A stretch of 64,000 nucleotides of DNA from an uncultured Vampirovibrio sp. (GCA_910579975.1 CAJTWU010000004.1:15234-79233); one strand, 5' to 3'; counted from the stretch's first letter, positions 1-8,139 are shown. Numbers and translations: made by a program. Notes: generated from the sequence alone by a model not told the origin.

Positions 1-801
1 AAAGCCGGTGAAGAAGCCGGTGAATTGGAAAAAACACTGGGCCGTATTAAAGATTTGCTTACTAAACAGGCAAATATTAAGGGTAAAGTAATTGGTACAT
101 TAATGTATCCAATGTTCGTAATTATTCTTGCATTTTTAATTGTATTAGTAATGTTATTGTTTGTATTCCCGGCATTCAAAGATATGTTTGAACAACAGGA
201 TAAAGCTTTGCCTTGGATTACCGCTGCAATGATTAATGCCGGTGACTTTTTAAAAGAATTCTGGTATACAATTCCAATATTTATTGTGGCTTATATAGCA
301 TTTGTTATGGTTACTTTGAGATGGGAACCAGCTAGAAAAGTTTTGGATAAGTTTTTATTGAAAGTGCCATTGGTTAACAACTTGCTTTTATATTCAAACT
401 TTTCAAACTTTTTGTCTGTATTAAGCGTATCTTATGATGCCGGTATTCCTATTGTTGACTGTTTACACCTTGCTGTAATTACTTTAACAAATTCAACACT
501 GAAAAATAAAATGAGTACAGCGATAGTTAAGGTACAACAAGGTTTACAGGTTTCACAAGCACTTAAAGCCACAAAAATTGTACCGAAGATGTTATTATTT
601 ATGATTGCAACAGGTGAACAATCTGGTCGTTTGGGCGATATGCTTGAAAAGGGTGTAAACTTCCTTGATAAGACTCTTGATGGTATTATTGATACTATGA
701 CCAAGATGATTGAACCGATTATGTTGATTGTTATTGGTGGTATCGTACTTTGTATGGCGTTAGCTCTATACTTACCACTATTCCAATCATACATGTCATA
801 A
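1..801 (+). CDS. pilC: Type II secretion / type IV pilus inner-membrane platform protein (GspF/PilC family), 5'-truncated by the window
   Basis: The open frame runs from base 1, reading KAGEEAGELEKTL, so the TTG at 25 is internal and the gene starts before the window. GspF/PilC proteins are the inner-membrane platform that the assembly ATPase acts on to push pilin subunits into a fibre. The visible part holds the family's GEEAGEL motif followed by a helical cytoplasmic domain, a long membrane segment (about bases 100-180), a second copy of the domain ending in the repeat motif ATGEQSGRLGDML, and the C-terminal membrane helix ending LYLPLFQSYM. Both GE(E/Q)(A/S)G motifs of the tandem T2SSF domains are therefore seen. 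A pseudopilin-like gene (16805-17383) supports a pilus or pseudopilus system. Whether it serves pili or secretion cannot be decided here. Confidence 0.9.
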   Translation, partial: KAGEEAGELEKTLGRIKDLLTKQANIKGKVIGTLMYPMFVIILAFLIVLVMLLFVFPAFKDMFEQQDKALPWITAAMINAGDFLKEFWYTIPIFIVAYIAFVMVTLRWEPARKVLDKFLLKVPLVNNLLLYSNFSNFLSVLSVSYDAGIPIVDCLHLAVITLTNSTLKNKMSTAIVKVQQGLQVSQALKATKIVPKMLLFMIATGEQSGRLGDMLEKGVNFLDKTLDGIIDTMTKMIEPIMLIVIGGIVLCMALALYLPLFQSYMS

Positions 802-805
802 AATC

Positions 806-842
806 GCTTACCCTCTCCTTGAGGAGAAGGTAAGGTGAGGTG
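806..842 (-). repeat. Dispersed intergenic hairpin repeat, copy 1
   Basis: Between pilC and the next gene lies a GC-richer imperfect hairpin (CTTACCCTCTCC / GGAGAAGGTAAG). Read on the minus strand it aligns with two other intergenic copies at 4986-5020 and 16761-16800. All share CACC(T/C)CACC followed by a pyrimidine-rich arm, an AAGGAG turn and a purine arm. The base composition differs from the AT-rich surroundings. Confidence 0.6.
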
Positions 843-880
843 TTAATATAAAGCAAATCCAAAAAAGATAGAGAGGCATA

Positions 881-1162
881 ATGGATAACAAAGAAATATT
901 AGAACTTTCAACATCAGCATGGCGGGAAAAAGTTTATATTGAAACTTGCGAACATGTTATCTGCGGTTATGTTTTTATGCCTAAAATTGGTAAGAAAACA
1001 AGACTTTTAACCGAAATTCTTAATACAGGAAAATCTTTTCTTGCGGTAAAAAATTGTACTTTAGAATATAAACTTAATCCTGGAAGAGGGGTTGAGGAGC
1101 ATGAATTTATGCAAGTTAATATTTCGTCAATACTTATTATGAGACCGCTGTACGATGAGTAA
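881..1162 (+). CDS. Small conserved protein of unknown function, coupled to the following dehydrogenase
   Basis: A 93-residue protein with no signal peptide or membrane segment. Its pattern is a short N-terminal helix, a strand-rich core (VYIETCEHVICGYVFMP, then LTEILNTGKSFLAVKNC) and a final strand pair ending SSILIMRPL. This resembles the small cyanobacterial families in which a VHL-type first strand is followed by 'RLSDLLN..F..L' (DUF6812-like), but I cannot confirm membership. The start is supported by GAGAGG seven bases upstream of ATG. Its last 8 bases overlap the start of the short-chain dehydrogenase, so the two are translated as a unit. Confidence 0.7.
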   Translation: MDNKEILELSTSAWREKVYIETCEHVICGYVFMPKIGKKTRLLTEILNTGKSFLAVKNCTLEYKLNPGRGVEEHEFMQVNISSILIMRPLYDE

Positions 1163-1970
1163 AACTTATCTTGTTACAGGTGCAACATCAGGAATTGGTA
1201 AAGCACTGGTTGAAAAACTTGCAGAAGACAATGTTATTTTTGCTGGTTACCGCTCTGAAGAAAAGGGAAAAGAATTGGCTGAAATAAGCTCAAATATTTA
1301 CCCCTTTTATGTGGATTATGCTAAACCTGAAACAGTTGCTAGAGCAGCTGAATATATTTTGTCTAAATGCAGTAAGATTGATACTATGGTTAATATTGCG
1401 GGCTGTGTTGTAGCCGGGCCTGTTGAGAAGATTTCTGTTGATGAGATTAGACGCCAGTTTGATGTGAATGTTTTCGGGCATTTGGAGATGGCTCAGAGAC
1501 TTATTGATATTCTTGAAGACGGTAAGATAATCAATGTAAGCTCAATGGCAAGCTTCGGGGTCTTTCCTTTTATTTCTCCTTATTGTGCTTCAAAAAGATG
1601 TTTGGATATGTTTTTTAACTCGCTTCTTGTTGAGAATAAACGTAATATTAAAGTTGTTTCTATTAAACCGGGGGTAATTGCGACACCTCTGTGGGGAAAA
1701 TCGGTTAAAGAAAACTCAAAATATCTTGATAACTGCGGCGGATACGAAAAAGAAATGGATTTTGTAATTAATAATGCCCGCAAGAACGAAGAAAAAGGAC
1801 TTAGTGCGGCGCGGGTTGTAGATGTAATTTTGAAAGCTGATAGAGCAAAAAATCCTAAACTATCATACACAATAGGAAAAGATGCGTTTAGTGCAAGTTT
1901 AATTGCTAAATTGCCGCAAGGTGTGGTTAATGGGCTTGTTAAATTTGGTTTAAAAGCAAGAATGCGTTAG
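1155..1970 (+). CDS. Short-chain dehydrogenase/reductase (classical SDR)
   Basis: A 271-residue NAD(P)-dependent oxidoreductase with a Rossmann fold. The cofactor motif TGATSGIG is at residues 8-15, the NxAG strand motif (NIAG) at 80-83, the catalytic serine region NVSS at 127-130, and the catalytic YxxxK (Y143, K147). A PG motif (KPGVIATPLW) follows the fifth strand as in classical SDRs. The C-terminal 70 residues are longer than in the minimal fold and resemble SDRs acting on lipids or sterol-like substrates, but the substrate cannot be read from sequence. It overlaps the upstream small gene by 8 bases. The next gene downstream is convergent, only one base away. Confidence 0.9.
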   Translation: MSKTYLVTGATSGIGKALVEKLAEDNVIFAGYRSEEKGKELAEISSNIYPFYVDYAKPETVARAAEYILSKCSKIDTMVNIAGCVVAGPVEKISVDEIRRQFDVNVFGHLEMAQRLIDILEDGKIINVSSMASFGVFPFISPYCASKRCLDMFFNSLLVENKRNIKVVSIKPGVIATPLWGKSVKENSKYLDNCGGYEKEMDFVINNARKNEEKGLSAARVVDVILKADRAKNPKLSYTIGKDAFSASLIAKLPQGVVNGLVKFGLKARMR

Positions 1971-1971
1971 T

Positions 1972-2172
1972 TTATTCAATAGTAATTTTAAAGTCTAATA
2001 TTTTAGCAATAATTTCGACTTCATCATATTTCAATGAACTTCTTGAAATTTTATTAGATACACTCTGACGTGTATATTTTCGACCAGTAAAATCTGACAT
2101 TTTTTCTGCTAACTTTTTTACTGTCATTGCTCTTTTTAATAACATTATTTTTACAGTTTCTTTTGCAGACAT
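1972..2172 (-). CDS. Small helix-turn-helix protein (phage-repressor-like)
   Basis: A 66-residue protein beginning MSAKETVKIMLLKRAMTVKKLAEKM with a later RQSVSNKIS segment: the layout of a one-domain XRE-type DNA-binding protein (helix, LAEKM scaffold helix, QSVSNKI recognition helix). AGAGAG precedes the ATG. The gene is divergent from 2304, and the shared spacer holds a perfect inverted repeat at 2255-2270 that could be its operator. Function as an autoregulator is inferred. Confidence 0.65.
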   Translation of the reverse strand: MSAKETVKIMLLKRAMTVKKLAEKMSDFTGRKYTRQSVSNKISRSSLKYDEVEIIAKILDFKITIE

Positions 2173-2254
2173 GTTTCATCTCTCTTTCTTACGCTATATT
2201 ATTGTAGCAATTTTGACAAATATGTGGCAATGATATAAACTTGTAGTACATATC

Positions 2255-2270
2255 GGTGTCATGCGACACC
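2255..2270. promoter_or_regulatory. Inverted repeat, candidate operator between divergent genes
   Basis: GGTGTC-ATGC-GACACC is a perfect 6-bp-arm palindrome in the spacer between the HTH gene (minus, start 2172) and the plus-strand gene starting at 2304. A TTGACA-like box lies just upstream at 2213. The position fits an operator, but a short 5'-UTR hairpin for the plus-strand gene is equally possible. Confidence 0.4.
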
Positions 2271-2303
2271 TATGCGAGATAAAATATTAAGAAAGAATTT
2301 CCT

Positions 2304-2633
2304 ATGAACGAAAATATTAAATTAGAAGCTCAAATCTACATTAAGAACAACTGCAATTGTTACAAAAATTATTTTTATTTAAAAAACACTAATATTGTAG
2401 TTAATCGTGTGATAAAAATTCTTGAGAAAAAATTATTGAATATTAATACTTTTTGTTATTACATAAGCAATACTTTGGGAGAAATGAACCGTGACTGGTC
2501 GTATTACTGTAGTTTATCTAAACCTGAAAGAAGGCAATTAGATTTTTATCAAAATTCATTTATAAAAATTTATATGCATATAGATTTTATTTTTAATGAA
2601 ATAGATGAAATAAAAAAACGTACCAAGTTATAA
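2304..2633 (+). CDS. Hypothetical protein, 109 residues
   Basis: I do not recognise this protein. It is highly Asn/Tyr/Lys-rich with a CNCYKNYFYL segment near residue 18 and mostly helical character after residue 35. It has no signal peptide or convincing membrane helix. AAGAAAG lies upstream of the ATG at normal distance. It ends 4 bases from the convergent gene ending at 2638. The very AT-rich codon use and the neighbouring phage-repressor-like gene suggest accessory or prophage-derived content. Confidence 0.55.
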   Translation: MNENIKLEAQIYIKNNCNCYKNYFYLKNTNIVVNRVIKILEKKLLNINTFCYYISNTLGEMNRDWSYYCSLSKPERRQLDFYQNSFIKIYMHIDFIFNEIDEIKKRTKL

Positions 2634-2637
2634 TCTA

Positions 2638-4107
2638 TTAGCTGTATACAAACGGCGGGCCGTTTTTGATTTCAAACAAAATATTATCAGCCATTATTTT
2701 CAGCTCTTCTTTTGATTTGCCGTTTTCTTTCTGTATAAAGAATTCTTCGCAGAGTGGCTCAATTGCAGACTCTTTTTTTGCCTTAAAGTTACGCAGCTCT
2801 GTTGAAACAAGACGTTTTTGCAAATCCAGTTCTGTTTGGGCGTTATATTTTTTTACCTGAACATCTTTTATTGCTTCCGTTAGAGTTTTCCCTCCGTAAG
2901 CAAGTGCTGAAATTCCTGAAATCCCGAAAAACAAATTCTTAAATTGCGGATTTTTAGGGTTCATAAGCCAATCGTAAAAGAAAGACAAATAGTCATTAAC
3001 GTGAGAAAAATATGTGATTTTATTTCTTCCTGAGCCTCCGATGGCACTGTTTACCTTTTCGGTTGCCTGATTCATTGAAGATTTTAGATGTTTTATAAAT
3101 TCTTCTTTTTCACTTTCAGAAAGGTTCATTTTGCCTATATATTCTTCTATTTCTTTAGGAGTTGCATAAATCGATTCAAGCATATTTTCGATTACGTGTT
3201 TATAAGCCTCTTTCCCGCTCAAGGTTTCTCCGTTATGTCCTTGAATATTATTTATTCCTTTTCCTTCGTTAAATTCTTTTATAACATTTTCTAATCCTGT
3301 ACGAGTATTTTTTAGCCCGTTTTTTATAAATTCTTCACTTTTTCTAATGTTGCGTAGTGAAAAATATCCGAGAGCCAAAATTCCAGCAAGTGTTGCTACA
3401 CCTATTGCCCAAAATTTTGTTTCAGAATTTTCTTCTTTTTTATTTTTTCCCTGAAATGTCGGTGCGAAAGCTTGCGCCTTAGTTGATAACATACTTCTGA
3501 TTATTTGGATTTTTCCTGAAAAAGATTGGGTTTCGACTTCAATTAAATTTTCTTGCAAGTTTTTTTGAATATCAGCTTCGCGTTTTTTTATCCAAACATC
3601 TTTATATCCGTCAATAAAGTTTTTCCCGATAAATGCCATTGAACCGAGAGTTATAACTCCGATTGCAGCGAGGATGGTGCGACGGTTTGGTGATTGTATC
3701 ATACTGAAAATACTCTGGTGAACTTCATCATTAATGCAATGATTTCTGGTAATTCCCGGTAGCAGATACTCTTTAGTTGAGTCATGTTTTTTTTTGGAAA
3801 AACTTTTTATCATAGCGGTAAACCCGCTGATTAAACCCATGGTGCCTAAGGAAGCTCCTGCAAGAATTAACATCCCGTTGTCTTTTTTCTTCTCTTTGTC
3901 AAAGACTTTTTCAGGTAGATTAATTTTTGTGTTTGAAATAACAAGTGTGTCTAATGTCTCATCAAGAGAAAGAAGAGGATCCTTTACAAACGCGTTAACA
4001 ATTTTTCCTTCTTTTACGTTGGAAAAATTCTTTTGCTGGGTATTTGTCATGTTTTTTGACATGCGGTTTGATTCAGCGTCGTTGTTTATTTTTGTGATTG
4101 TTGTCAT
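2638..4107 (-). CDS. Conserved multi-pass membrane protein of unknown function, second gene of the CPHG cluster
   Basis: A 489-residue protein with a hydrophilic, Asn/Lys-rich N-terminus (about 75 residues) and four separated hydrophobic segments, near residues 78-100, 145-163, 233-253 and 393-413. Charged helical stretches lie between them, the last rich in Lys/Glu. No catalytic motif is visible. The gene overlaps the end of the upstream CPHG-motif gene by 35 bases, so the pair is co-translated under the promoter and structured leader at 4736-4915. GAGAAAG precedes the ATG at 4107. A later Met (residue 16) would remove most of the overlap. The architecture is similar to the 400-residue protein at 51242, but I see no alignable motif between them. 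Confidence 0.6.
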   Translation of the reverse strand: MTTITKINNDAESNRMSKNMTNTQQKNFSNVKEGKIVNAFVKDPLLSLDETLDTLVISNTKINLPEKVFDKEKKKDNGMLILAGASLGTMGLISGFTAMIKSFSKKKHDSTKEYLLPGITRNHCINDEVHQSIFSMIQSPNRRTILAAIGVITLGSMAFIGKNFIDGYKDVWIKKREADIQKNLQENLIEVETQSFSGKIQIIRSMLSTKAQAFAPTFQGKNKKEENSETKFWAIGVATLAGILALGYFSLRNIRKSEEFIKNGLKNTRTGLENVIKEFNEGKGINNIQGHNGETLSGKEAYKHVIENMLESIYATPKEIEEYIGKMNLSESEKEEFIKHLKSSMNQATEKVNSAIGGSGRNKITYFSHVNDYLSFFYDWLMNPKNPQFKNLFFGISGISALAYGGKTLTEAIKDVQVKKYNAQTELDLQKRLVSTELRNFKAKKESAIEPLCEEFFIQKENGKSKEELKIMADNILFEIKNGPPFVYS

Positions 4108-4735
4108 CTTTTTTCTTTCTCAAGATTTTGTGAAGTATTGTTTTAAGATTAAAGAGTTTTTTATCTTCATCAACTTTTGTTTCGTCGTCTTTGTTGTTGT
4201 TTTTCTTAAAAATTTTGAATAGTAGTTCAAACTTGTTTTTTAGATTATCTACGATTTCTGATAATTTCTTTTCAACAAATGCTTTGGCTTCACCGTAGAT
4301 GGCGCTTAGCTTATCAGATATTTCAAACTTTATATTGTTGATAAATTTTGGAATACTTTTTATAAAATTCAAAGTAGGAACGACGATATTTTGTGCAATA
4401 AATACAACGGGTTTCATTATCGGAGTTTGCGCATTTTGCTGAATAAACTGCTGCAAAATTGCCGATAATTTTTGCATTGTTGTTTCAAAGATTTTAGCAT
4501 TTTCAATTTGGTGCTGTATGTTTTGCTCGTGGTGTTTTTGTGCAAGCGCGCGAGCCTTTAACATATTTCCTATCATAGCACACTCATGATAAGTCATCTC
4601 ACCAATTTTACGATTGCGGTCTGATTGTTTCATTGAGCCGGCTCCGGAGGAGCAAATCGGACAAGCAGCCGGAGGAAGTCCGTGAGGACAAAGCCCTGCA
4701 TTAACTTTATTAACCTGTTGAACCGCGTTTGACAA
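4073..4735 (-). CDS. CPHG/CPIC cysteine-motif protein of unknown function
   Basis: The best start is TTG at 4735: GAGAAAGG lies 8 bases upstream, whereas the longer GTG start at 4768 has no ribosome site and falls inside the leader structure. The 220-residue product opens with MSNAVQQVNKVNAGL, then a compact Cys/His motif CPHGLPPAACPIC, whose spacing suggests a small metal-binding knuckle. After it come helices with a His/Gln-rich stretch, an amphipathic or membrane-associating segment (PVVFIAQNIVVPTLNFI), and a Lys/Asp-rich tail. I recall similar CPHG..CPIC N-termini in gut Melainabacteria proteins, but know no function. It overlaps the downstream membrane protein by 35 bases. Confidence 0.6.
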   Translation of the reverse strand: MSNAVQQVNKVNAGLCPHGLPPAACPICSSGAGSMKQSDRNRKIGEMTYHECAMIGNMLKARALAQKHHEQNIQHQIENAKIFETTMQKLSAILQQFIQQNAQTPIMKPVVFIAQNIVVPTLNFIKSIPKFINNIKFEISDKLSAIYGEAKAFVEKKLSEIVDNLKNKFELLFKIFKKNNNKDDETKVDEDKKLFNLKTILHKILRKKKDDNNHKNKQRR

Positions 4736-4880
4736 TAAAAAAACCTTTCTCGTTGATGACCGCAACACAGAAAAGCCTCTCCACGGCTTTGACTCGAAGC
4801 GGTGGTGTTTAAGAGCATTTCGACTTTGACGACTGCGGCACAGTTAGGGAATTTCACCCCGATTTCCTCTATTCAGTTGT
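4736..4880 (-). promoter_or_regulatory. Structured 5' leader, riboswitch-like (cobalamin-core-like segment)
   Basis: A transcript starting near 4880 (promoter 4887-4915) would carry about 145 untranslated bases before the TTG start. Read on the minus strand it contains GGGGTGAAATTCCC, followed by the small hairpin ACTG-TGCCG-CAGT. Further on come the long-range pair TCGAA/TTCGA and the competing stems AAAGCC-GTGGAGA-GGCTTT and CCAC(C)G/CGTGG. The GGTGAAATTCC + ACTGTGCCGC block resembles the core of B12 riboswitches (GGTGnnAnTCC ... CTGTnCCGC), but the usual GCCACTG box is absent. The class is therefore unproven and a novel motif is possible. Confidence 0.45.
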
Positions 4881-4886
4881 AGTTTA

Positions 4887-4915
4887 ATTGTAGGATAATC
4901 AAGCTTTTGAGTCAA
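4887..4915 (-). promoter_or_regulatory. Sigma70-type promoter for the CPHG membrane cluster
   Basis: On the minus strand, TTGACT (4910-4915), a 17-base spacer and TACAAT (4887-4892). This is a near-consensus vegetative promoter and places the transcription start near 4880, ahead of the structured leader. Confidence 0.75.
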
Positions 4916-4921
4916 ATTTTC

Positions 4922-4950
4922 TTGCGCTAAGTAAGAAATAATGCTACAAT
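4922..4950 (+). promoter_or_regulatory. Sigma70-type promoter for the helicase-nuclease gene
   Basis: TTGCGC (4922-4927), a 17-base spacer ending in TGC, then TACAAT (4945-4950): a -35/-10 pair with an extended -10. It is back-to-back with the 4887-4915 promoter and leaves a leader of about 80 bases that includes the hairpin repeat at 4986-5020. Confidence 0.6.
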
Positions 4951-4985
4951 TAACTTAATATAAGTACATACTATAAGCGGGTGGA

Positions 4986-5020
4986 CACCTCACCCCGACC
5001 CTCTCATCAAGGAGAGGGAG
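4986..5020 (+). repeat. Dispersed intergenic hairpin repeat, copy 2
   Basis: CACCTCACCCCGACCCTCTC followed by ATCAAGGAGAGGGAG forms a hairpin (CCCTCTC / GAGAGGG). It matches the reverse complement of 806-842 closely and 16761-16800 more loosely. It lies in the 5' untranslated region of the 5039 gene, just before the ribosome binding site. Confidence 0.6.
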
Positions 5021-5038
5021 TGGAAAAAGGGAGAGATT

Positions 5039-8000
5039 ATGTTACAAGAAGCAACAAGAGCGATAAATTCTGCATTTAATAACAGTTTCATAAAGAAACT
5101 GAGCCAATACCTCCATGATTGCGTGAGGGAGGAGGTTAAGAGCTCTACATTCAGAAATTTAAAAGCCGATAGAGATAATAAATGGATTTTCTTAAATGAA
5201 GAAGATACTTTGTTTACTCAAGGGCTGGAATACCTTAGATTAGAAGGCTCTGATGCTAAGTTAACCGAACTTATGATACAATCTGAAACAAGTCAAAAAG
5301 ATAAGTATCTTATTTACGGTTATTTATTTCTTGTAGGTAAAAATAAAACAGGAAAGAAGAATGAGTTTTTGACTCCTTTGTTGTATACTCCTTGCCGTCT
5401 CGAACGCAATGGAGTAAATATAAATTGTATGTTAACAGATGAGTTTCTTTCTCTTAATACCGGTGCTTTGACTGCTTTGATGAAAAAAAGTGATGATGAG
5501 GATGAAACCGAGCAGCTTCTTGAAGGTTTGTTGGATGTTGTGCCGACTATTCCTATTACCAAAGAGAAAATGGATATCTTTCTGACTACTTTAAAATCTA
5601 TTGTTCCTGATATTGATGTATCTTTAAATCATGATATGGATGTTAAAGAAGATAATATCTCAAAAGATTTTTACTCGGAGAAAATTGATGCTGAAAATAT
5701 TGATGAAATCGTTGAAGAAGAAACAACTAAAAAGGCAGCAGTTTCGTTTGATAAAATTCATTTAACAAACCAGTGTGCAATTATTCTTACAAAACGTCCG
5801 TCAGCTACAGCCGGTGTCTTACATGAACTTACACAGATTTCTGAAAAGCCAAGCGGGGTATATAGAGAAACAGTTTTAAACTTAATAAATGAGGAATATA
5901 CACAGGCAAAACCGACTGATAGCCAGCAAAAATCATTGGCGGATTTCTTCCCTGTTACTCCGTTATCGTTGTCTGATGCACAGTTAAATGTTGTAAAGAA
6001 TGTTGAGAATGCTAAGCTTGTGTCGGTTTTTGGACCTCCGGGAACCGGTAAATCACAGACAATTGTAAACCTGGTTGCACATCTTATTGCTAACGGTAAA
6101 ACCGTTCTTGTGGCTTCACGTATGGACAAAGCTGTTGATGTTGTGGCAGAAAGACTTAATGATTTAGGTGCACCGTTTTTGGCACTACGTGCAGGGCGAT
6201 TGAACTACCAGCGCGAATTATCTATGCAGTTACAGGATTTACTTTCGAATAAGGTTGACCTTGATGACGGATTAGAAAGTTCTATTCTTTGTGATGTTTC
6301 TGATATGGAAAAACTTCTTAAATCAATGAATGAGATGGAGAAGAAGGCTGAAAATATTTTAGCAATGGAAAAGGAATGGACTGATTTAGGCAACGAAATC
6401 AAACTTCAGGCTCAAATGCATCAGCATCCTCAATTTATTAAACATGATTTGAAAACCGATGAAGTGCAAGCTGTTGAAGATATTTTGACAACTTTATCAG
6501 AAAACCTCGAAAAATCAGGTTTTTTTGCAGCTTTTAAAAACAGTGCCTCAATAGGTAAATTGAAAAAAATACTTAATATAAATAATTTTGATGTTAATAA
6601 CGAAAATTTGATGATTTTGAAAAACGAGTTAGAATTTGCAAAACTTATTTGCTCTGCTCGTATGATTGAGACCAAAATCCAAAATACAGGAAATGTGCAC
6701 GTAATATCAGAGCAGCTTAGAACAATGCGCAAAAAACAACGCAAACTGGCGGTTGATATTCTTAAAACTAAGCGCAGAGCCGCATTAAAAGGTTTAATGC
6801 AAGATCCTGTTAAACGTCAAAGATTGTTTGTTCACTCTAAATCTTTGGTTGAGAGAAAGAAAAATCTTCAAAGCAGACTTCTTGAAACAGAAGATTTTAA
6901 ACCTTTGTTAGAAGCGTTCCCTTGCTGGTGTGTTACAACTTATGCGGTTTCAGGTTCTTTGCCGTTAAAACCGGGGTTGTTTGATGTTGTTATTATTGAT
7001 GAAGCTTCTCAATGCGATATTGCAAGTTGTTTCCCTGTTTTATACAGAGCAAAAAAAGCGGTTGTTGTAGGGGATGACAAGCAGTTGCCTCATTTGTCTT
7101 TCTTAGAAAAAGCAAAAGAGCAGTCTTTTATGTCGCAGCATGGTATTACGGACAGATATCAGCTTATGTGGCGTTTTAGAACTAATTCAATGTTCGATTT
7201 GGCGAACTATTATTCAATGCACCCTGTGTTGTTGGATGAGCATTTTAGAAGCTTGCCTCCGATTATTAATTATTCAAATAAAGAGTTTTACGGTAACAGA
7301 ATTAAGGTTATGAAACGCAACGATAATTCTTCAAAAGTTCTTGAGTCGGTGGTTGTGCTTGATGGTAAAGTTGATTTTGATGCAACAAGAAATCTTCCTG
7401 AAATTGAAGCGCTTGTAAAACGCTTGCACGAAATTGTTGTGGAAGATGAACGTAAAAATCCTGAAAATCCTGTATCAATCGGGATTATTTCACCGTTTAG
7501 AGCGCAGGTTGAGCAGTTAAAGATTTCTGTTGCTAAAGTTTTATCAGAACACATGATGGAAAAACACCAGATTGAAATCGGTACAGCGCATACGTTCCAA
7601 GGAGATGAAAGGGATATTATGCTTATTTCATGGGCTTATGCTAATAACAGCTTCCCGCAGAGTTTGATATTCTTGCAAAAACCGAATTTGTTTAATGTTG
7701 CGATTACTCGTGCCAGATATAAAACAATTAATTTTATTTCAAAAGATCCTCGTGAGTTACCAGAAGGTATTTTGAGAAGTTATTTCGGGTTTATTCAGGA
7801 GTATGAAGATAGATTTTCATTGATTAATTCTGATGAGTTTGATGAAAATATTTACAAAAACATGTTTGAAAAAGAAGTAGCTCAAGCTTTTCGTGATTTA
7901 GGTCACAAAGTGCTTTGCGGTGTTGATATTGCAGGACTTAGCGCGGATTTAGTCATTGATGATAAGTTTGTAGTTGAATGTGACGGGGTTGAAGACAAAA

Positions 8001-8137
8001 CACCTTCAAAAGTTTCAAATATGAAAAAGCAGATTATTATTGAGCGCTCAGGATTAAAAGTTTCGCGCATAACAAAACGTGAATGGAGCTATTCACCGAA
8101 AGCGTGTATTGATAGGGTGATAAATAGTAATTTATAA
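5039..8137 (+). CDS. Superfamily 1 (UPF1/DNA2-like) helicase with C-terminal nuclease-like domain
   Basis: A 1032-residue protein. All SF1 helicase motifs are visible: Walker A GPPGTGKS (about residue 332), DEASQCD (about 653), GDDKQLPH just after, EHFRS (about 733), GTAHTFQGDERD (about 850) and NVAITRAR (about 884). The long insert between motifs I and II is helical. The last 90 residues (FEKEVAQAFRDLGHKVLC, then SADLVIDDKFVVECDG) have the D...(E/D)xD strand pattern of the small restriction-endonuclease-like domain fused to DUF4011-type helicases (REase_MTES_1575). Such fusions are often associated with defence or DNA repair; no partner genes lie beside it. The N-terminal 250 residues are strand/helix mixed and unassigned. 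GGGAGAG precedes ATG. It ends at a shared terminator with the convergent gene. Confidence 0.85.
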   Translation: MLQEATRAINSAFNNSFIKKLSQYLHDCVREEVKSSTFRNLKADRDNKWIFLNEEDTLFTQGLEYLRLEGSDAKLTELMIQSETSQKDKYLIYGYLFLVGKNKTGKKNEFLTPLLYTPCRLERNGVNINCMLTDEFLSLNTGALTALMKKSDDEDETEQLLEGLLDVVPTIPITKEKMDIFLTTLKSIVPDIDVSLNHDMDVKEDNISKDFYSEKIDAENIDEIVEEETTKKAAVSFDKIHLTNQCAIILTKRPSATAGVLHELTQISEKPSGVYRETVLNLINEEYTQAKPTDSQQKSLADFFPVTPLSLSDAQLNVVKNVENAKLVSVFGPPGTGKSQTIVNLVAHLIANGKTVLVASRMDKAVDVVAERLNDLGAPFLALRAGRLNYQRELSMQLQDLLSNKVDLDDGLESSILCDVSDMEKLLKSMNEMEKKAENILAMEKEWTDLGNEIKLQAQMHQHPQFIKHDLKTDEVQAVEDILTTLSENLEKSGFFAAFKNSASIGKLKKILNINNFDVNNENLMILKNELEFAKLICSARMIETKIQNTGNVHVISEQLRTMRKKQRKLAVDILKTKRRAALKGLMQDPVKRQRLFVHSKSLVERKKNLQSRLLETEDFKPLLEAFPCWCVTTYAVSGSLPLKPGLFDVVIIDEASQCDIASCFPVLYRAKKAVVVGDDKQLPHLSFLEKAKEQSFMSQHGITDRYQLMWRFRTNSMFDLANYYSMHPVLLDEHFRSLPPIINYSNKEFYGNRIKVMKRNDNSSKVLESVVVLDGKVDFDATRNLPEIEALVKRLHEIVVEDERKNPENPVSIGIISPFRAQVEQLKISVAKVLSEHMMEKHQIEIGTAHTFQGDERDIMLISWAYANNSFPQSLIFLQKPNLFNVAITRARYKTINFISKDPRELPEGILRSYFGFIQEYEDRFSLINSDEFDENIYKNMFEKEVAQAFRDLGHKVLCGVDIAGLSADLVIDDKFVVECDGVEDKTPSKVSNMKKQIIIERSGLKVSRITKREWSYSPKACIDRVINSNL

Positions 8138-8139
8138 TT

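Noticed and set aside
3794..4222. 142-residue plus-strand frame antisense to the CPHG cluster
   Set aside because: Shadow of the real genes; hydrophobic composition is from the reverse of Lys/Asn-rich codons.
4736..4880. FMN riboswitch because of GGGTGAAATTCCC
   Set aside because: The segment that should read ACCGGCGGT after it is absent; the cobalamin-like continuation fits better, but even that is incomplete.
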